64,000 nt of DNA from positions 26,190,210-26,254,209 of the forward strand of contig CM019697.1 of NCBI GenBank assembly GCA_009760885.1, in the 5' to 3' direction. The notes under the pieces are model-generated. The model was not told the origin of the DNA, ran no database searches, and was given only the letters and a program-made list of their open reading frames with translations. The position numbers and the translations under genes were made by a program. This DNA comes from Achatina immaculata (taxonomy: Eukaryota; Mollusca; Gastropoda; Stylommatophora; Achatinidae). Shown here one piece after another: positions 1 to 12,400 of this stretch. Position 1 is the first letter of the stretch; every line of letters starts with the position of its first letter.

Positions 1-205
1 GCCATTAAGACACTTTGGGGACGGCGTTAGGCCCGTATTTCCTACACCTACAGCACATTTACTTTCCCAAGTTTCTCTGGTACCAATTTTTCCAGGCTGC
101 GTCTACCCTGGGCTCTTTTTGCCGTGCACCAGAAAAAAAATCCCACTGCTAGGACCCAGTACCACTGGATAAATAAACCGAGCATCAGATGAATGTTACC
201 GTGTA
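1..205 (-). mobile_element. tRNA-derived SINE, cut by window edge
   Basis: Read on the minus strand, this stretch matches the SINE at 56712-57000 in order: the end of the tRNA-like head (GGTTTA, then GGTACTGGGTCC as a decayed B box), a T-run followed by CTGGTGCAC, a stretch ending in ACCAGAGAAA, then a tail with TACGGGCCTAAC and CTTAATGGC. The 3' end lies beyond base 1. A short open frame at 48-263 is only a by-product. Family membership is seen by comparison inside the window. Confidence 0.7.
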
Positions 206-479
206 CAAAATTAGAATGACCTTCATCAACACTTAAGACTAACACCTGCCAGAGCAGCTTCACATTTAATGCAAGAGGAATTTTTTACTTTTTTTTATCA
301 TGGAAATTCCAAATATCCAGTAATATCTCGCATACATTTCAATTTTCAAGTAATCCCTCATGTACATACCAAATATAAAGTAATGCGTCAAATCCTCATA
401 TCCATATCAAATTCTAAGTAATCCTTAAGTGTGCATATCAAATTTGAAGCAATCTTGAATTGTACATATCCCTCATGTA
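206..479. other. AT-rich spacer, no gene seen
   Basis: AT-rich sequence with loose repeats of the type CATATCAAAT..TAAGTAATCC. No exon, RNA gene or transposon protein is recognisable. Confidence 0.5.
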
Positions 480-730
480 TAGCCAAGAAGTCCTTCATAT
501 ATAGCCAATTTAAGAAGCCCTTCATATATAGCTAATGTAAGAAGCCCCTCATATATAGCCAATTTAAGAAGTCTCTCATGTAAATAAATTTAAGAAGCCC
601 CTCATATATATAAATTTAAAAAGCCCCTTATATACATAAATTTAAGAAGCCTCTCATATATATATATATATACATTTAAGAAATTCCTCATATATATAAA
701 TTTAAGAAGCCCCTTATATATATATCATCA
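480..730. repeat. AT-rich minisatellite, left part
   Basis: Degenerate units of about 26-30 bp of the type CTCATATATAGCCAATTTAAGAAGCC. The same array resumes at 1938-2062, so the LINE at 731-1938 was inserted into it. Confidence 0.8.
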
Positions 731-1938
731 TCATCATCAGGTGCCGTGCCGACTGGCGTTGGCTAGTATGCTTCTCCAGAGTACCCGATTCTTCATGCAG
801 GCCATCAGTTCAGTTGGTGATCTCCTCTCACACCATCCCGTCAGACTGTCCAGTATCATTTCTCTTGGTCTTCCTCTTGATCTTCTTCTTTCTATTTTTC
901 CTGTTGTTATAATATTTTCAATGCCCCCTCTTCTCATTGCATGTCCTATGAAAGTACATTGTCTCTCTCTTATCTTTCTGACAAGGTTTTTTGTCTCTCC
1001 AGCTCTTCTCATACATTCTTCATTAGTTATTTTTGCTGTCCAGGGGATTCGCAACATTCTTCTAAAAAACCATATTTCTGCTGCTTCCAATGATTTTTGT
1101 GCGGACTTGCCTATTGTCCATGATTCACTTCCATATAACAAGATAGGTTCAATATAGCATTTTAGGACTCGTTTTCTAACATTCATTGATACAGATGTGT
1201 TGGATAATATGTTTCTCATTCTCTGAAATGCAGTCATTGCTTGGCCTATTCTGTTCCTAATTTCTGTTCTGCATTTCCCATCTGAAGTTATTACTGCTCC
1301 AAGGTATTTGAATTTCTGCACCTGCTTTAGAATGGTTCCGTTTAATTTTATACTGCATGCTGGTGGATTCTGTTTCTTAGATATAACCATAGTCTCTGTC
1401 TTTTTGATGTTCAAAGTAAGGCCTTTCTGTTCACTTTCTTTGGCGACTTTATCCAAGAGATTTTGCAGGTCTTGTTGGTTCTCAGCTATCAGTACTGTGT
1501 CGTCAGCATACCGAAGGTTGTTAATATTGTATCCTCCAATTTTTATGCCTGGTTCTGTGATGATTGTTCTTAGAATATTCTCGCTGTACAGAGAAAAAAG
1601 GTCTGGAGATAGTACACATCCTTGTCGCACCCATTGTTTTATAGGCTGATATTTTCCAATTCTATTTTCAACTCGAACTGCTGCTTCTTGCTGCCAGTAT
1701 AGATGTTTTACAATCCTCAAGTCTTTGCCGTCTATATTGATGTCTTCAAGCATTTTATTAATTTCATTATGTTTCACCTTGTCAAATGCCTTGGTGTAAT
1801 CAATGAATCATAAGTAGAGATCTTTCTGTACTTCTAAAGCTCTTTCTGTTAGTGTTTGTAAAGCATAAATGGCATTGTGTGTTCCCTTTCCTTCAACAAA
1901 TCCAAACTGTTCATCTGCTATTTCCATTTTTATCTTTT
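731..1938 (-). mobile_element. 5'-truncated APE-type LINE (RT, broken copy)
   Basis: The 3' part of a non-LTR retrotransposon on the minus strand. The main open frame (1777-737) has RT motifs QGCVLSPDLFSLY and YADDTVL, then the usual LINE C-terminal region (FKYLGAVI, YGSESWT, GRPREMI) and ends in HGT. The stop TGA is the first unit of a (TGA)n tail at 727-739, a 3' end typical of RTE-like elements. Upstream coding continues to about 1930 (FGFVEGKGTHNAIYAL) but a stop at 1806-1808 replaces the Tyr codon present in the copy at 42165-43740. The clade name RTE is inference. Non-functional through 5' truncation and the stop. Confidence 0.9.
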
Positions 1939-2062
1939 TCCTTATATATATATATATACATTTAAGAAATTCCTCATATATATAATTTAAGAAGCCTCTC
2001 ATGTATATAAATTTAAGCAGCCTCTCATATATAGCCAATTTCAAGCAGCCTCTCATATAACA
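1938..2062. repeat. AT-rich minisatellite, right part
   Basis: Continuation of the 480-730 array beyond the LINE. It lies in the 3' flank of the sphingosine kinase gene. No AATAAA on the minus strand is seen between the stop codon (2279) and this array. Confidence 0.75.
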
Positions 2063-2278
2063 TGCACATGGTGGGCCAATATTTCAGCAGTTTTGTTAAG
2101 TTTGTAGATGAATGTTAACATTCAGATTAACATATTTTATAACATTTGTTACTAAATATTTGTAGCTGAATGCTAAATTTTTGTAATGTGGAAATAACAT
2201 CCAGAAAACAGTTGAGAATGCTTGGTTTGTGTCTGGGGTTCTAGCAAGGAAAAACAAACTTCGAAAGAGCTGATTTTA

Positions 2279-3438
2279 TCACTTGATGGCCATAACCCTA
2301 GCTAAACCTGGTAAAATCTGACCTTGTATGGGAGTTGGGTCAAACCTCTCTCCATCCACCATTAAGTTGCCTTCTGAAGATGCCGGCTCGAAGCGGAAGG
2401 CCAGTACTTTGACCACATCTACATAGGGAGAATTCACATGCTTACCTTCACTAAATGAGAGGAATAAGTTGAGAAGAGCATTTCGAGGTATTCCCTCCTT
2501 CACAATAATCAGATGTATAAGACCATCAGAGAGACGGGCATCTGGTGCCGCAAACATGTCGCTGCCTAAGTGTGTCTGGTAGAGGGCAGCGACTGAGATA
2601 AAGCTGTCATCTAGAGTCACCCAGTTACTGGGCACTTCCTTGTCTAAGGGAGGTAATAATGGTGTTGGCACTGGACAAAAATCAGCTTTTCTCCCGTGAT
2701 AAGTTTCCTGTCTGACCTTGACCTCCTGGGTCTCTGAAAGTATTGTTATACACGAGCTACGTTCTGTGCTGTACCCGTTGACCACATGGTCACTGGAAGA
2801 ATGTTGTCCAGAAATCTGCTGCTGCTGGTCATCTAAAACTTTGCTTCCATTTATTAGTTCACCTTCAGATCTGTCATCTTGATGGATCTGGCTACATGGA
2901 ACATTTTTAGTTTTGGCAGATTTGGAATCTTGGGGTTGTTGAAAGGCCAAATTTGCTCGATTGGACACTGTCACATCAGCAATATTTACAGTGTCTGCAT
3001 CACCGCCATCTTGGATGTGATGAGTGGTAACATCTTCATTGTCAACAGAAATGCCATCCTTATTGTGAACTGACCTCCTGCTATCAGTCAGAAAATTAAC
3101 TTGGCAGCGTTCATCACCTTCACAGCCATCAGCACCAACAGAACAAGTAGCTGGTGTCTTCAAGTCAACATTGACAAAAGAATCTCCTTTTGCATTCACC
3201 TCTGTATAAGACGACTGTTGGTCATCTTGGACACCGTTGATTTTACTGTAGCTCAAAAGTTCGGCAGAGTTACTGCTCTTGCTGTCTACTGAATTAATTG
3301 TACTTTTGCTGCTGCTGCTCTGACTGCTGAGAGAGAGCCTGCGAACTTTAGACAGGACTTTGCTTGAGCTGCTGCTCACTTTTGGAATGTATTCAGCAAC
3401 AGGCAAAAATGAAATGCGTCCTCTGTAACTTCGGAGAC
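2279..3438 (-). CDS. SPHK: SPHK exon 6 (last coding exon)
   Basis: Acceptor TTGTTTCAG ends at 3439. The exon opens by completing a Gly codon (GGT) and reads GLRSYRGRISFLPVAE, the usual segment after the sphingosine-binding loop. Residues of about 379-610 are a Ser/Asp/Gln-rich low-complexity insert with no domain I recognise. Conserved sequence resumes at CPVPTPLLPPLDKEVPSNW and includes HLGSDMFAAP, GLIHLI, AFRFEP and MVDGER, the C-terminal beta-sandwich lobe. It ends MAIK then TGA at 2281-2279. The 1160-nt exon carries over half the protein. Confidence 0.95.
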
Positions 3439-6400
3439 CTGAAACAAGCAATGTTCAGTCTGTTAAATGACAGTTTCTTTTCTTAGCCTGAACAAGTAAC
3501 TCAGCTTTGTTAAAAGATAAATAAATTTTTCACTTTATCCACCGAGGTTCATATTTTATTCATTCACGCGATATCTTATTTTTCTCTTGTTTTCAGTGTC
3601 AGCTATCTGTGCCTGGTGCATCTCCCCATGCATTGTATCTCCATTCCTGGAGGCTGTTTACACAATCTTCAAAGTGGACAGTGAAGACTTTACACTCATC
3701 TCCACAAGATACAGGCTGCGACAATAGCCCAGTGCATGGCCCCCACATACTACAGACCTGCACCATATACTCAGAGCCCAGGTACGGCCTTGACTGACAA
3801 GCATTCAAGGAAAACTCTGGGGCTCCTACAAAGTCCTCCTACTGACAGCTGGAGTCATGGAGGTGACCCAGACCCCTGTTTAGAAAAGCTGAGCATGCAA
3901 AAGCTAACTGAAGAAGAAGATGATGTCTCATGAATAGCTAGTGCATCTGGCACATGTTTCTACAGCTCCATTGACAGAAAAGAACAAACCTGCAAACTTC
4001 CTTGTGAGAGGGAAGAGCACCACAGGCAAGCCTACCTGTGCCTGAGGCAGGTATTCCAATGTGGCCAACACCTCCACACAAAATCCTTTACTGTGATGAG
4101 AATGAACCAGCGAAATGTTCTGAGATTCTACTGTCCTCTAACAAAACTGTTCTCAGATTCTGTTTTCACACAAAAATGTTGTGAGATCTTTGTTAGGAAA
4201 TAAAGCTGACATACTTTGTTGGTAGTTCATAGTCCTCCACAACATGCTGCTTTACTGGGTCTCCATCTTTACTCTGACACAAACTTTCTATTATCTTTAC
4301 TTCATAAAATGTTATATTTGTTATTTCATCATTCTAATTCACCATGAGTATCTGGGATTTACATGCACTGTCTGCTGTAATATAACACAACATGCCAATA
4401 ATTCATTATATAATATAGTACAACCTACTAATACTGTCTTTTATACTGTAACACAGCTTCCAATAATTAATCTTTACTATAATGTGCTACAACCTACTAA
4501 TACTGTCTTTTATATTGTAACACAACTTCCAATAATTAATCTTTACTATAATGTGCTACAACCTACTAATACTGTCTTTTATACTGTAACACAACTTCCA
4601 ATAATTAATCTTTACTATAATGTGCTACAACCTACTAATACTGTCTTTTATACTGTAACACAACTTCCAATAATTAATCTTTACTATAATGTGCTACAAC
4701 CTACTAATACTGTCTTTTATACTGTAACACAACTTCCAATAATTAATCTTTACTATAATGTGCTACAACCTACTAATACTGTCTTTTATATTGTAACACA
4801 ACTTCCAATAATTAATCTTTACTATAATGTGCTACAACCTACTAATACTGTCTTTTATACTGTAACACAACTTCCAATAATTAATCTTTACTATAATGTA
4901 CTACAACCTACTAATACTGTAACACAACTTACTAACAATTAATCTTTATTATAATGTAATCTTATCTTACATCCTTCCCGTGCCATTAAACATCACATAG
5001 GGCTCGCAAAGTAGTTCGCCAGTTTTCCTGTTCTCAGCGAGCTTTTCAACCTCATCAAGGGATTTTATGCCTACTAATTTGGCCTCTCTTAACAATGTCC
5101 TCTTTAGAGTTTCACATGGTCTGTCTCTTTTTCTTCTGCCTTTTTCTTGACAGCTTGTTCTAGGATTCTCCAACTGCATTTTTCTCATCACATGACTGAA
5201 TGTGGACAAGGATGTCCTTGAGCAAAACCTTCCTTATGCTGGAACCAGAAAATGTAACTGCTATCTCTGTGTTATCTGCCCTGTAGTTTGGGAAACGAAA
5301 ACAATCACCTTTCCTAAAACTATCATCGCTCTCCATGAGAGATTCACATGCGTATCCCATAATGTAATATATGTCATTGTATGCAACAGATGCAGGATAA
5401 CTTATATAGGTGAAACTAGCCTTAGACTAGGGGACCGTTTACAGAAACATCTGTACAATATCACCCAGCATGCTTCAAAATCAGTCCCTAATCATTTCAA
5501 TGGCCCCAACCATAGAGGCAAATCTGATTTTCTGGTAACAGCCATCAAACAGTGTCACACAGATGACACAAGTCGCCTAGCGCTTGAGAACTGCTACATT
5601 CAGGACTATGGGACACTGGAACCACATGGTTTGAACTCATTATTCAGCTACACATAATCTTCCACAATCTTACTCATTCTCACTTTTGCATGTAGTTTAG
5701 TACCCTCACACATCATCACATTGCTATTCCTCTACCACAACCATAATCATTTATTTCACCCTATCCTAAATGGAAACATCACAAATCCCTATCCATTCAC
5801 TATCATCATCATCATCATCATTTTTCACTCCCTTAAGAATAGGATAGGGGCTCTCTAGTCATCTCTGTTCTTGGAATAATTCTCTGTTCCTTCTGTGCAT
5901 ATCCTTGTCTCTTAACATTTTATACACTCAAACACTGCACAAATTTGCACCTTTTCAGAATGAATGCTCTGTTTACATCATAACCATTGGTTATTGTTTG
6001 TGCTCCTATCGAGGACATACAGGCAATTTTGGTTCTTTGTTGTTCCAGAAGCTGTGAAAGCTTGACTGATCACCAGTCAGGGGTGGATGGATGGAAAGAT
6101 CCCTGTTATTATGCAATACAACTTACCATATTTTGTTTTATAATGTAATACAATTTGTGAGTAATTTCTTTCATAATGTGATACAACTTACCAGCAATCT
6201 CTGCTACAAGTAATACAATTTACATTAATCTGTTACGACATAATGCAACTTGCCAATAACCTGTTATAATATAATAGACCTTACCAATAATCTGTTATGA
6301 TATAACTTACCTATACTCTGTTATGATATAACTCACCTATAATCTGTTATGATATAACTTATCTATAATATGTTATAACTTACCTATAATCTGGTATAAC

Positions 6401-9400
6401 AACTATAATCTGTTATAACTTACCTATAATCTATATGATATAACTTACCAATAATCTGTTATGATATTATATAACTTATCTATAATATGTTATAACTTAC
6501 CTATAATCTGGTATAACAACTATAATCTGTTATAACTTACCTATAATCTATATAACTTACCAATAATCTGTTATGTTATAGCTTATCTATAATCTGATAT
6601 ATTTTACCTATAATCTGGTATGATATAACTTACCTATAATCTGGTATGATATAACTTACCTATAATCTGTTATGCATTTCATACCTATGATCTGTTATGA
6701 TATAACTTACCTATAATCCGCTTGATAGCTCCAACAGTAAAGCGAGCTTCTCCTAGTTTTCTGTATTTCTCACTCTCAAAGTCAACATCAGCCATGATGC
6801 CCCAAGTTACAGACAGGAAGGAGAAGATTGTGCGAGTTGGAATATGTAACACAGCAAGATCCATGGGAACAACTCGATGTTTGATCAAAATAAAAGTTGA
6901 ATGAAGAATCATGGAATCCAGTGGCTCTCTAGATCAAAAATTAGTTTATGAAAGTCAAAATGACAATGATATTTCCAAGTCTGCAGTATAAAATAGTTCC
7001 TGACATCATTTATCATGACACTGATTCATCTCTTTCTTCATTCAAGTGTCAAGTCATGCTGGAATTGATTCCTGTCATCAAATGTCAAGTCATGCTGAAA
7101 CTGATTCCTGTCATTAAATGTCAAGTCATGCAGGAACATGTCATCCTGATAAAGTTCACAGTTTTATCCATGTTCTTGTAGCAGTCTCATGATGTCAGGT
7201 AGGACCTGATCAGGCTCCACCCCTGCAGCTCTGTGCTTGGAATAATTCTCTGTTCCTTCTGTGCATATCCTTGTCTCTTAACATTTTATACACTCAAACA
7301 CTGCACAAATTTGCACCTTTTCAGAATGAATGCTCTGTTTACATCATAACCATTGGTTATTGTTTGTGCTCCTATCGAGGACATACAGGCAATTTTGGTT
7401 CTTTGTTGTTCCAGAAGCTGTGAAAGCTTGACTGATCACCAGTCAGGGGTGGATGGATGGAAAGATCCCTGTTATTATGCAATACAACTTACCATATTTT
7501 GTTTTATAATGTAATACAATTTGTGAGTAATTTCTTTCATAATGTGATACAACTTACCAGCAATCTCTGCTACAAGTAATACAATTTACATTAATCTGTT
7601 ACGACATAATGCAACTTGCCAATAACCTGTTATAATATAATAGACCTTACCAATAATCTGTTATGATATAACTTACCTATACTCTGTTATGATATAACTC
7701 ACCTATAATCTGTTATGATATAACTTATCTATAATATGTTATAACTTACCTATAATCTGGTATAACAACTATAATCTGTTATAACTTACCTATAATCTAT
7801 ATGATATAACTTACCAATAATCTGTTATGATATTATATAACTTATCTATAATATGTTATAACTTACCTATAATCTGGTATAACAACTATAATCTGTTATA
7901 ACTTACCTATAATCTATATAACTTACCAATAATCTGTTATGTTATAGCTTATCTATAATCTGATATATTTTACCTATAATCTGGTATGATATAACTTACC
8001 TATAATCTGGTATGATATAACTTACCTATAATCTGTTATGCATTTCATACCTATGATCTGTTATGATATAACTTACCTATAATCCGCTTGATAGCTCCAA
8101 CAGTAAAGCGAGCTTCTCCTAGTTTTCTGTATTTCTCACTCTCAAAGTCAACATCAGCCATGATGCCCCAAGTTACAGACAGGAAGGAGAAGATTGTGCG
8201 AGTTGGAATATGTAACACAGCAAGATCCATGGGAACAACTCGATGTTTGATCAAAATAAAAGTTGAATGAAGAATCATGGAATCCAGTGGCTCTCTAGAT
8301 CAAAAATTAGTTTATGAAAGTCAAAATGACAATGATATTTCCAAGTCTGCAGTATAAAATAGTTCCTGACATCATTTATCATGACACTGATTCATCTCTT
8401 TCTTCATTCAAGTGTCAAGTCATGCTGGAATTGATTCCTGTCATCAAATGTCAAGTCATGCTGAAACTGATTCCTGTCATTAAATGTCAAGTCATGCAGG
8501 AACATGTCATCCTGATAAAGTTCACAGTTTTATCCATGTTCTTGTAGCAGTCTCATGATGTCAGGTAGGACCTGATCAGGCTCCACCCCTGCAGCTCTGT
8601 GCTATACTCTGATCTGTAACTGAACTCTGAACCACAGAATAACCAAGAAATGCAAAAAAATAAGAACAACTTTTCTCTTCTCTGTCTTCTCATTTTATTA
8701 CATCTTAGTACACTTACAGTAATGTGTACAGTGTACTCTAGTTTGTCTTGTCTTACACACCATATTTTTGCAAGCAGTAACCCCAACACAAGTGCTGGGC
8801 ATCCATTTTTATACGGCCAATCACAATGTCTAAATGAGAGGAGACAAGTGGTAGGACAAGAAACTGCCTAACTGAGAGGAGACAAGTGGTAGGACAAGAG
8901 ACTGCCTAACTGAGAGGAGACAAGTGGTAGGACAAGAAACTGCCTAACTGAGAGGAGACAAGTGGTAGGACAAGAGACTACCTAACTGAGAGGAGACAAG
9001 TGGTAGGACAAGAGACTACCTAACTGAGAGGAGACAAGTGGTAGGACAAGAGACTACCTAACTGAGAGGAGACAAGTGGTAGGACAAGAGACTACCTAAC
9101 TGAGAGGAGACAAGTGGTAGGACAAGAGACTACCTAACTGAGAGGAGACAAATGGTAGGACAAGAGACTGCCTAACTGAGAGGAGACAAGTGGTAGGACA
9201 AGAGACTGCCTAACTGAGAGGAGACAAGTGGTAGGACAAGAGACTGCCTAACTGAGAGGAGACAAGTGGTAGGACAAGAGACTGCCTAACTGAAAGGAGA
9301 CAAGTGGTAGGACAAGAGACTGCCTAACTGAGAGGAGACAAGTGGTAGGACAAGAGACTACCTAACTGAGAGGAGACAAGTGGTAGGACAAGAGACTACC

Positions 9401-12400
9401 TAACTGAGAGGAGACAAGTGGTAGGACAAGAGACTACCTAACTGAGAGGAGACAAGTGGTAGGACAAGAGACTACCTAACTGAGAGGAGACAAGTGGTAG
9501 GACAAGAGACTACCTAACTGAGAGGAGACAAGTGGTAGGACAAGAGACTGCCTAACTGAGAGGAGACAAGTGGTAGGACAAGAGACTGCCTAACTGAGAG
9601 GAGACAAGTGGTAGGACAAGAGACTGCCTAACTGAGAGGAGACAAGTGGTAGGACAAGAGACTGCCTAACTGAAAGGAGACAAGTGGTAGGACAAGAGAC
9701 TGCCTAACTGAGAGGAGACAAGTGGTAGGACAAGAGACTACCTAACTGAGAGGAGACAAGTGGTAGGACAAGAGACTACCTAACTGAGATGAGACAAGTG
9801 GTAGGACAAGAGACTGCCTAACTGAGAGGAGACAAGTGGTAGGACAAGCAACTACCTAACTGAAAGGAGACAAGTGGTAGGACAAGCAACTACCTAACTG
9901 AGAGGAGACAAGTGGTAGGACAAGCAACTACCTAACTGAGAGGAGACAAGTGGTAGGACAAGCAACTGCCTAACTGAGAGGAGACAAGTGGTAGGACAAG
10001 CAACTGCCTAACTGAGAGGAGACAAGTGGTAGGACAAGCGACTGCCTAACTGAGAGGAGACAAGTGGTAGGACAAGAGACTACCTAACTGAGAGGAGACA
10101 AGTGGTAGGACAAGCGACTGCCTAACTAAGAGGAGACAAGTGGTAGGACAAGAGACTGCCTAACTGAGAGGAGACAAGTGGTAGGACAAGCAACTACCTA
10201 ACTGAGAGGAGACAAGTGGTAGGACAAGAGACTGCCTAACTGAGAGGAGACAACTGGTAGGACAAGCAACTGCCTAACTGAGAGGAGACAAGTGGTAGGA
10301 TAAGCAACTGCCTAACTGAGAGGAGACAAGTGGTAGGACAAGAGACTGCCTAACTGAGAGGAGACAAGTGGTAGGACAAGCAACTGCCTAACTGAGAGGA
10401 GACAAGTGGTAGGACAAGCAACTGCCTAACTGAGAGGAGACAAGTGGTAGGACAAGAGACTGCCTAACTGAGAGGAGACAAGTGGTAGGACAAGAGACTG
10501 CCTAACTGAGAGGAGACAAGTGGTAGGACAAGAGACTACCTAACTGAGAGGAGACAAGTGGTAGGACAAGAGACTGCCTAACTGAGAGGAGACAAGTGGT
10601 AGGACAAGAAACTGCCTAACTGAGAGGAGACAAGTGGTAGGACAAGCAACTGCCTAACTGAGAGGAGACAAGTGGTAGGACAAGCAACTGCCTAACTGAG
10701 AGGAGACAAGTGGTAGGAGAGACTGCCTAACTGAGAGGAGACAAGTGGTAGGACAAGCAACTGCCTAACTGAGAGGAGACAACTGGTAGGACAAGCGACT
10801 ACCTAACTGAGAGGAGGCAACTTTAACTACACACATTATGCTCTATCACTTCACTGTGTGAAATCCTCTGTGTTTATGTCTTGCTAAATTTGTACATGTA
10901 ACTATACCCTGAAACAACCTTTGAACAAAAATATTTTTTGTTTATTTATTATTATTGTTGTCCAGCATGTACCAAACATTTGCACAGATCATGTGTCTCA
11001 AACCGGCTACATGTGAGTATGAATTTTACATAATAAAAATTTCTGTGTCACGATCTTATGTCCTTTCCAGATGTCATAAGTTTAAATAAACATTAAAGAT
11101 TAGGCATAACCATGATACTATAAAGCCTAAACTGTTTTTATTCAACAGATGGCACTTCATTTCAGAAAGATAATGCAGCTGTGTACCACCAGATAATGCA
11201 GCCGTGGACCACCAGATAATGCACCATTTTGTGGTCACCAAAGCACAGCTTGGGAACCACAGGCCTAGAGAACAGTGTGTTGTCCAACATTTATCAACAC
11301 AGTTTTTAATTTATGAACAAATATGAGACTGAGCAGTAAAGAAAAAAAAAAGAACTAACCCTGCAGAATAGTTGACTGAGCAACATAAAGCATTCCCAGA
11401 ACCTCCAGGCAAACAACCAACAGGATGTTTTATGGATGAGGCCCAATCATCTCTCTGCATGATACCATTCACTGCCTGAAATATGGAAACACTGCCATGC
11501 ACAGAACATACTTGGTGTAACACATCTTGAAAAGATATATACAGCTAGCTACACCAGCATTTATAAACTGACTGAACAAACAAAGAAGACAGCTGCTTCT
11601 GCCACAGATTTTACTCCTTTAAACCACCTAAAGGAGCTTCTTTTTGACCTTCCCCTAAACTTTCTCACAGAAACCAGGTCACTGGTTAGCAACCATTGAG
11701 CTTTAGCAAAATTAAACTGGCTCTCATATAGAAGGCCACTGGTACTTTCTCTTCTGACATGATGATTGACTTGGATGCACACCACATGATGTTGGGTCTA
11801 TGTCCTGTACCTCACATGATGTTGGGTCTATGTCCTGTACCTCACATGATGTTGGGTCTATGTCCTGTACCTCACATGATGTTGGGTCTATGTCCTGTAT
11901 CTCACATGATGTTGAGTCTATGTCCTGTACCTCACATGATGTTGGGTCTATGTCCTGTATCTCACATGATGTTGAGTCTATGCCAAGCACCTGACATGAT
12001 GTTGGGTCTATGTCCTGTACCTCACATGATGTTGAGTCTATGTCCTGTACCTCACATGATGTTAAGTCTATGTCCTGTACCTCACATGATATTTGGTCTA
12101 TGTCCTGTACCTCACATGATATTGGGTCTATCTCCTGTACCTCACATGATGTTGGGTCTATCTCCTGTACCTCACATGATGTTGGGTCTATCTCCTGTAC
12201 CTCACATGATGTTGGGTCTATGCCCTGTACCTCACATGATGTTGGGTCTATCTCCTGTACCTCACATGATGTTGGGTCTATGCCCTGTACCTCACATGAT
12301 GTTGAGTCTATGTCCTGTACCTCACATGATGTTGAGTCTATGTCCTGTACCTCACATGATGTTGAGTCTATGCCAAGCACCTGACATGATGTTGGGTCTA

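Larger units (their letters stand above)
5871..8602. repeat. 1366-bp tandem duplication carrying SPHK exon 5
   Basis: Copy A 5871-7236 and copy B 7237-8602 are direct repeats in which every stretch compared is identical. The left flank (CTCTGTTC) and the unit end (GCTCTGTGC) share a few bases of microhomology. Each copy holds the 218-nt exon 5, its acceptor and donor, and the splice-donor array downstream of it. Confidence 0.95.

Noticed and set aside
3599..3808. Minus-strand frame with Cys and Trp resembling a thrombospondin type 1 repeat
   Set aside because: Cys/Trp spacing does not fit the domain, and the plus-strand frame with splice acceptor is the better reading.
4244..4942. 232-codon open frame of 23-residue repeats, with hydrophobic look
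   Set aside because: Pure by-product of the 69-bp minisatellite; no start context, no family resemblance.
8833..10817. Regular short repeats suggesting a CRISPR-like array
   Set aside because: Units are directly adjacent with no unique spacers and no cas genes; the host is an animal with spliced genes. It is a minisatellite.
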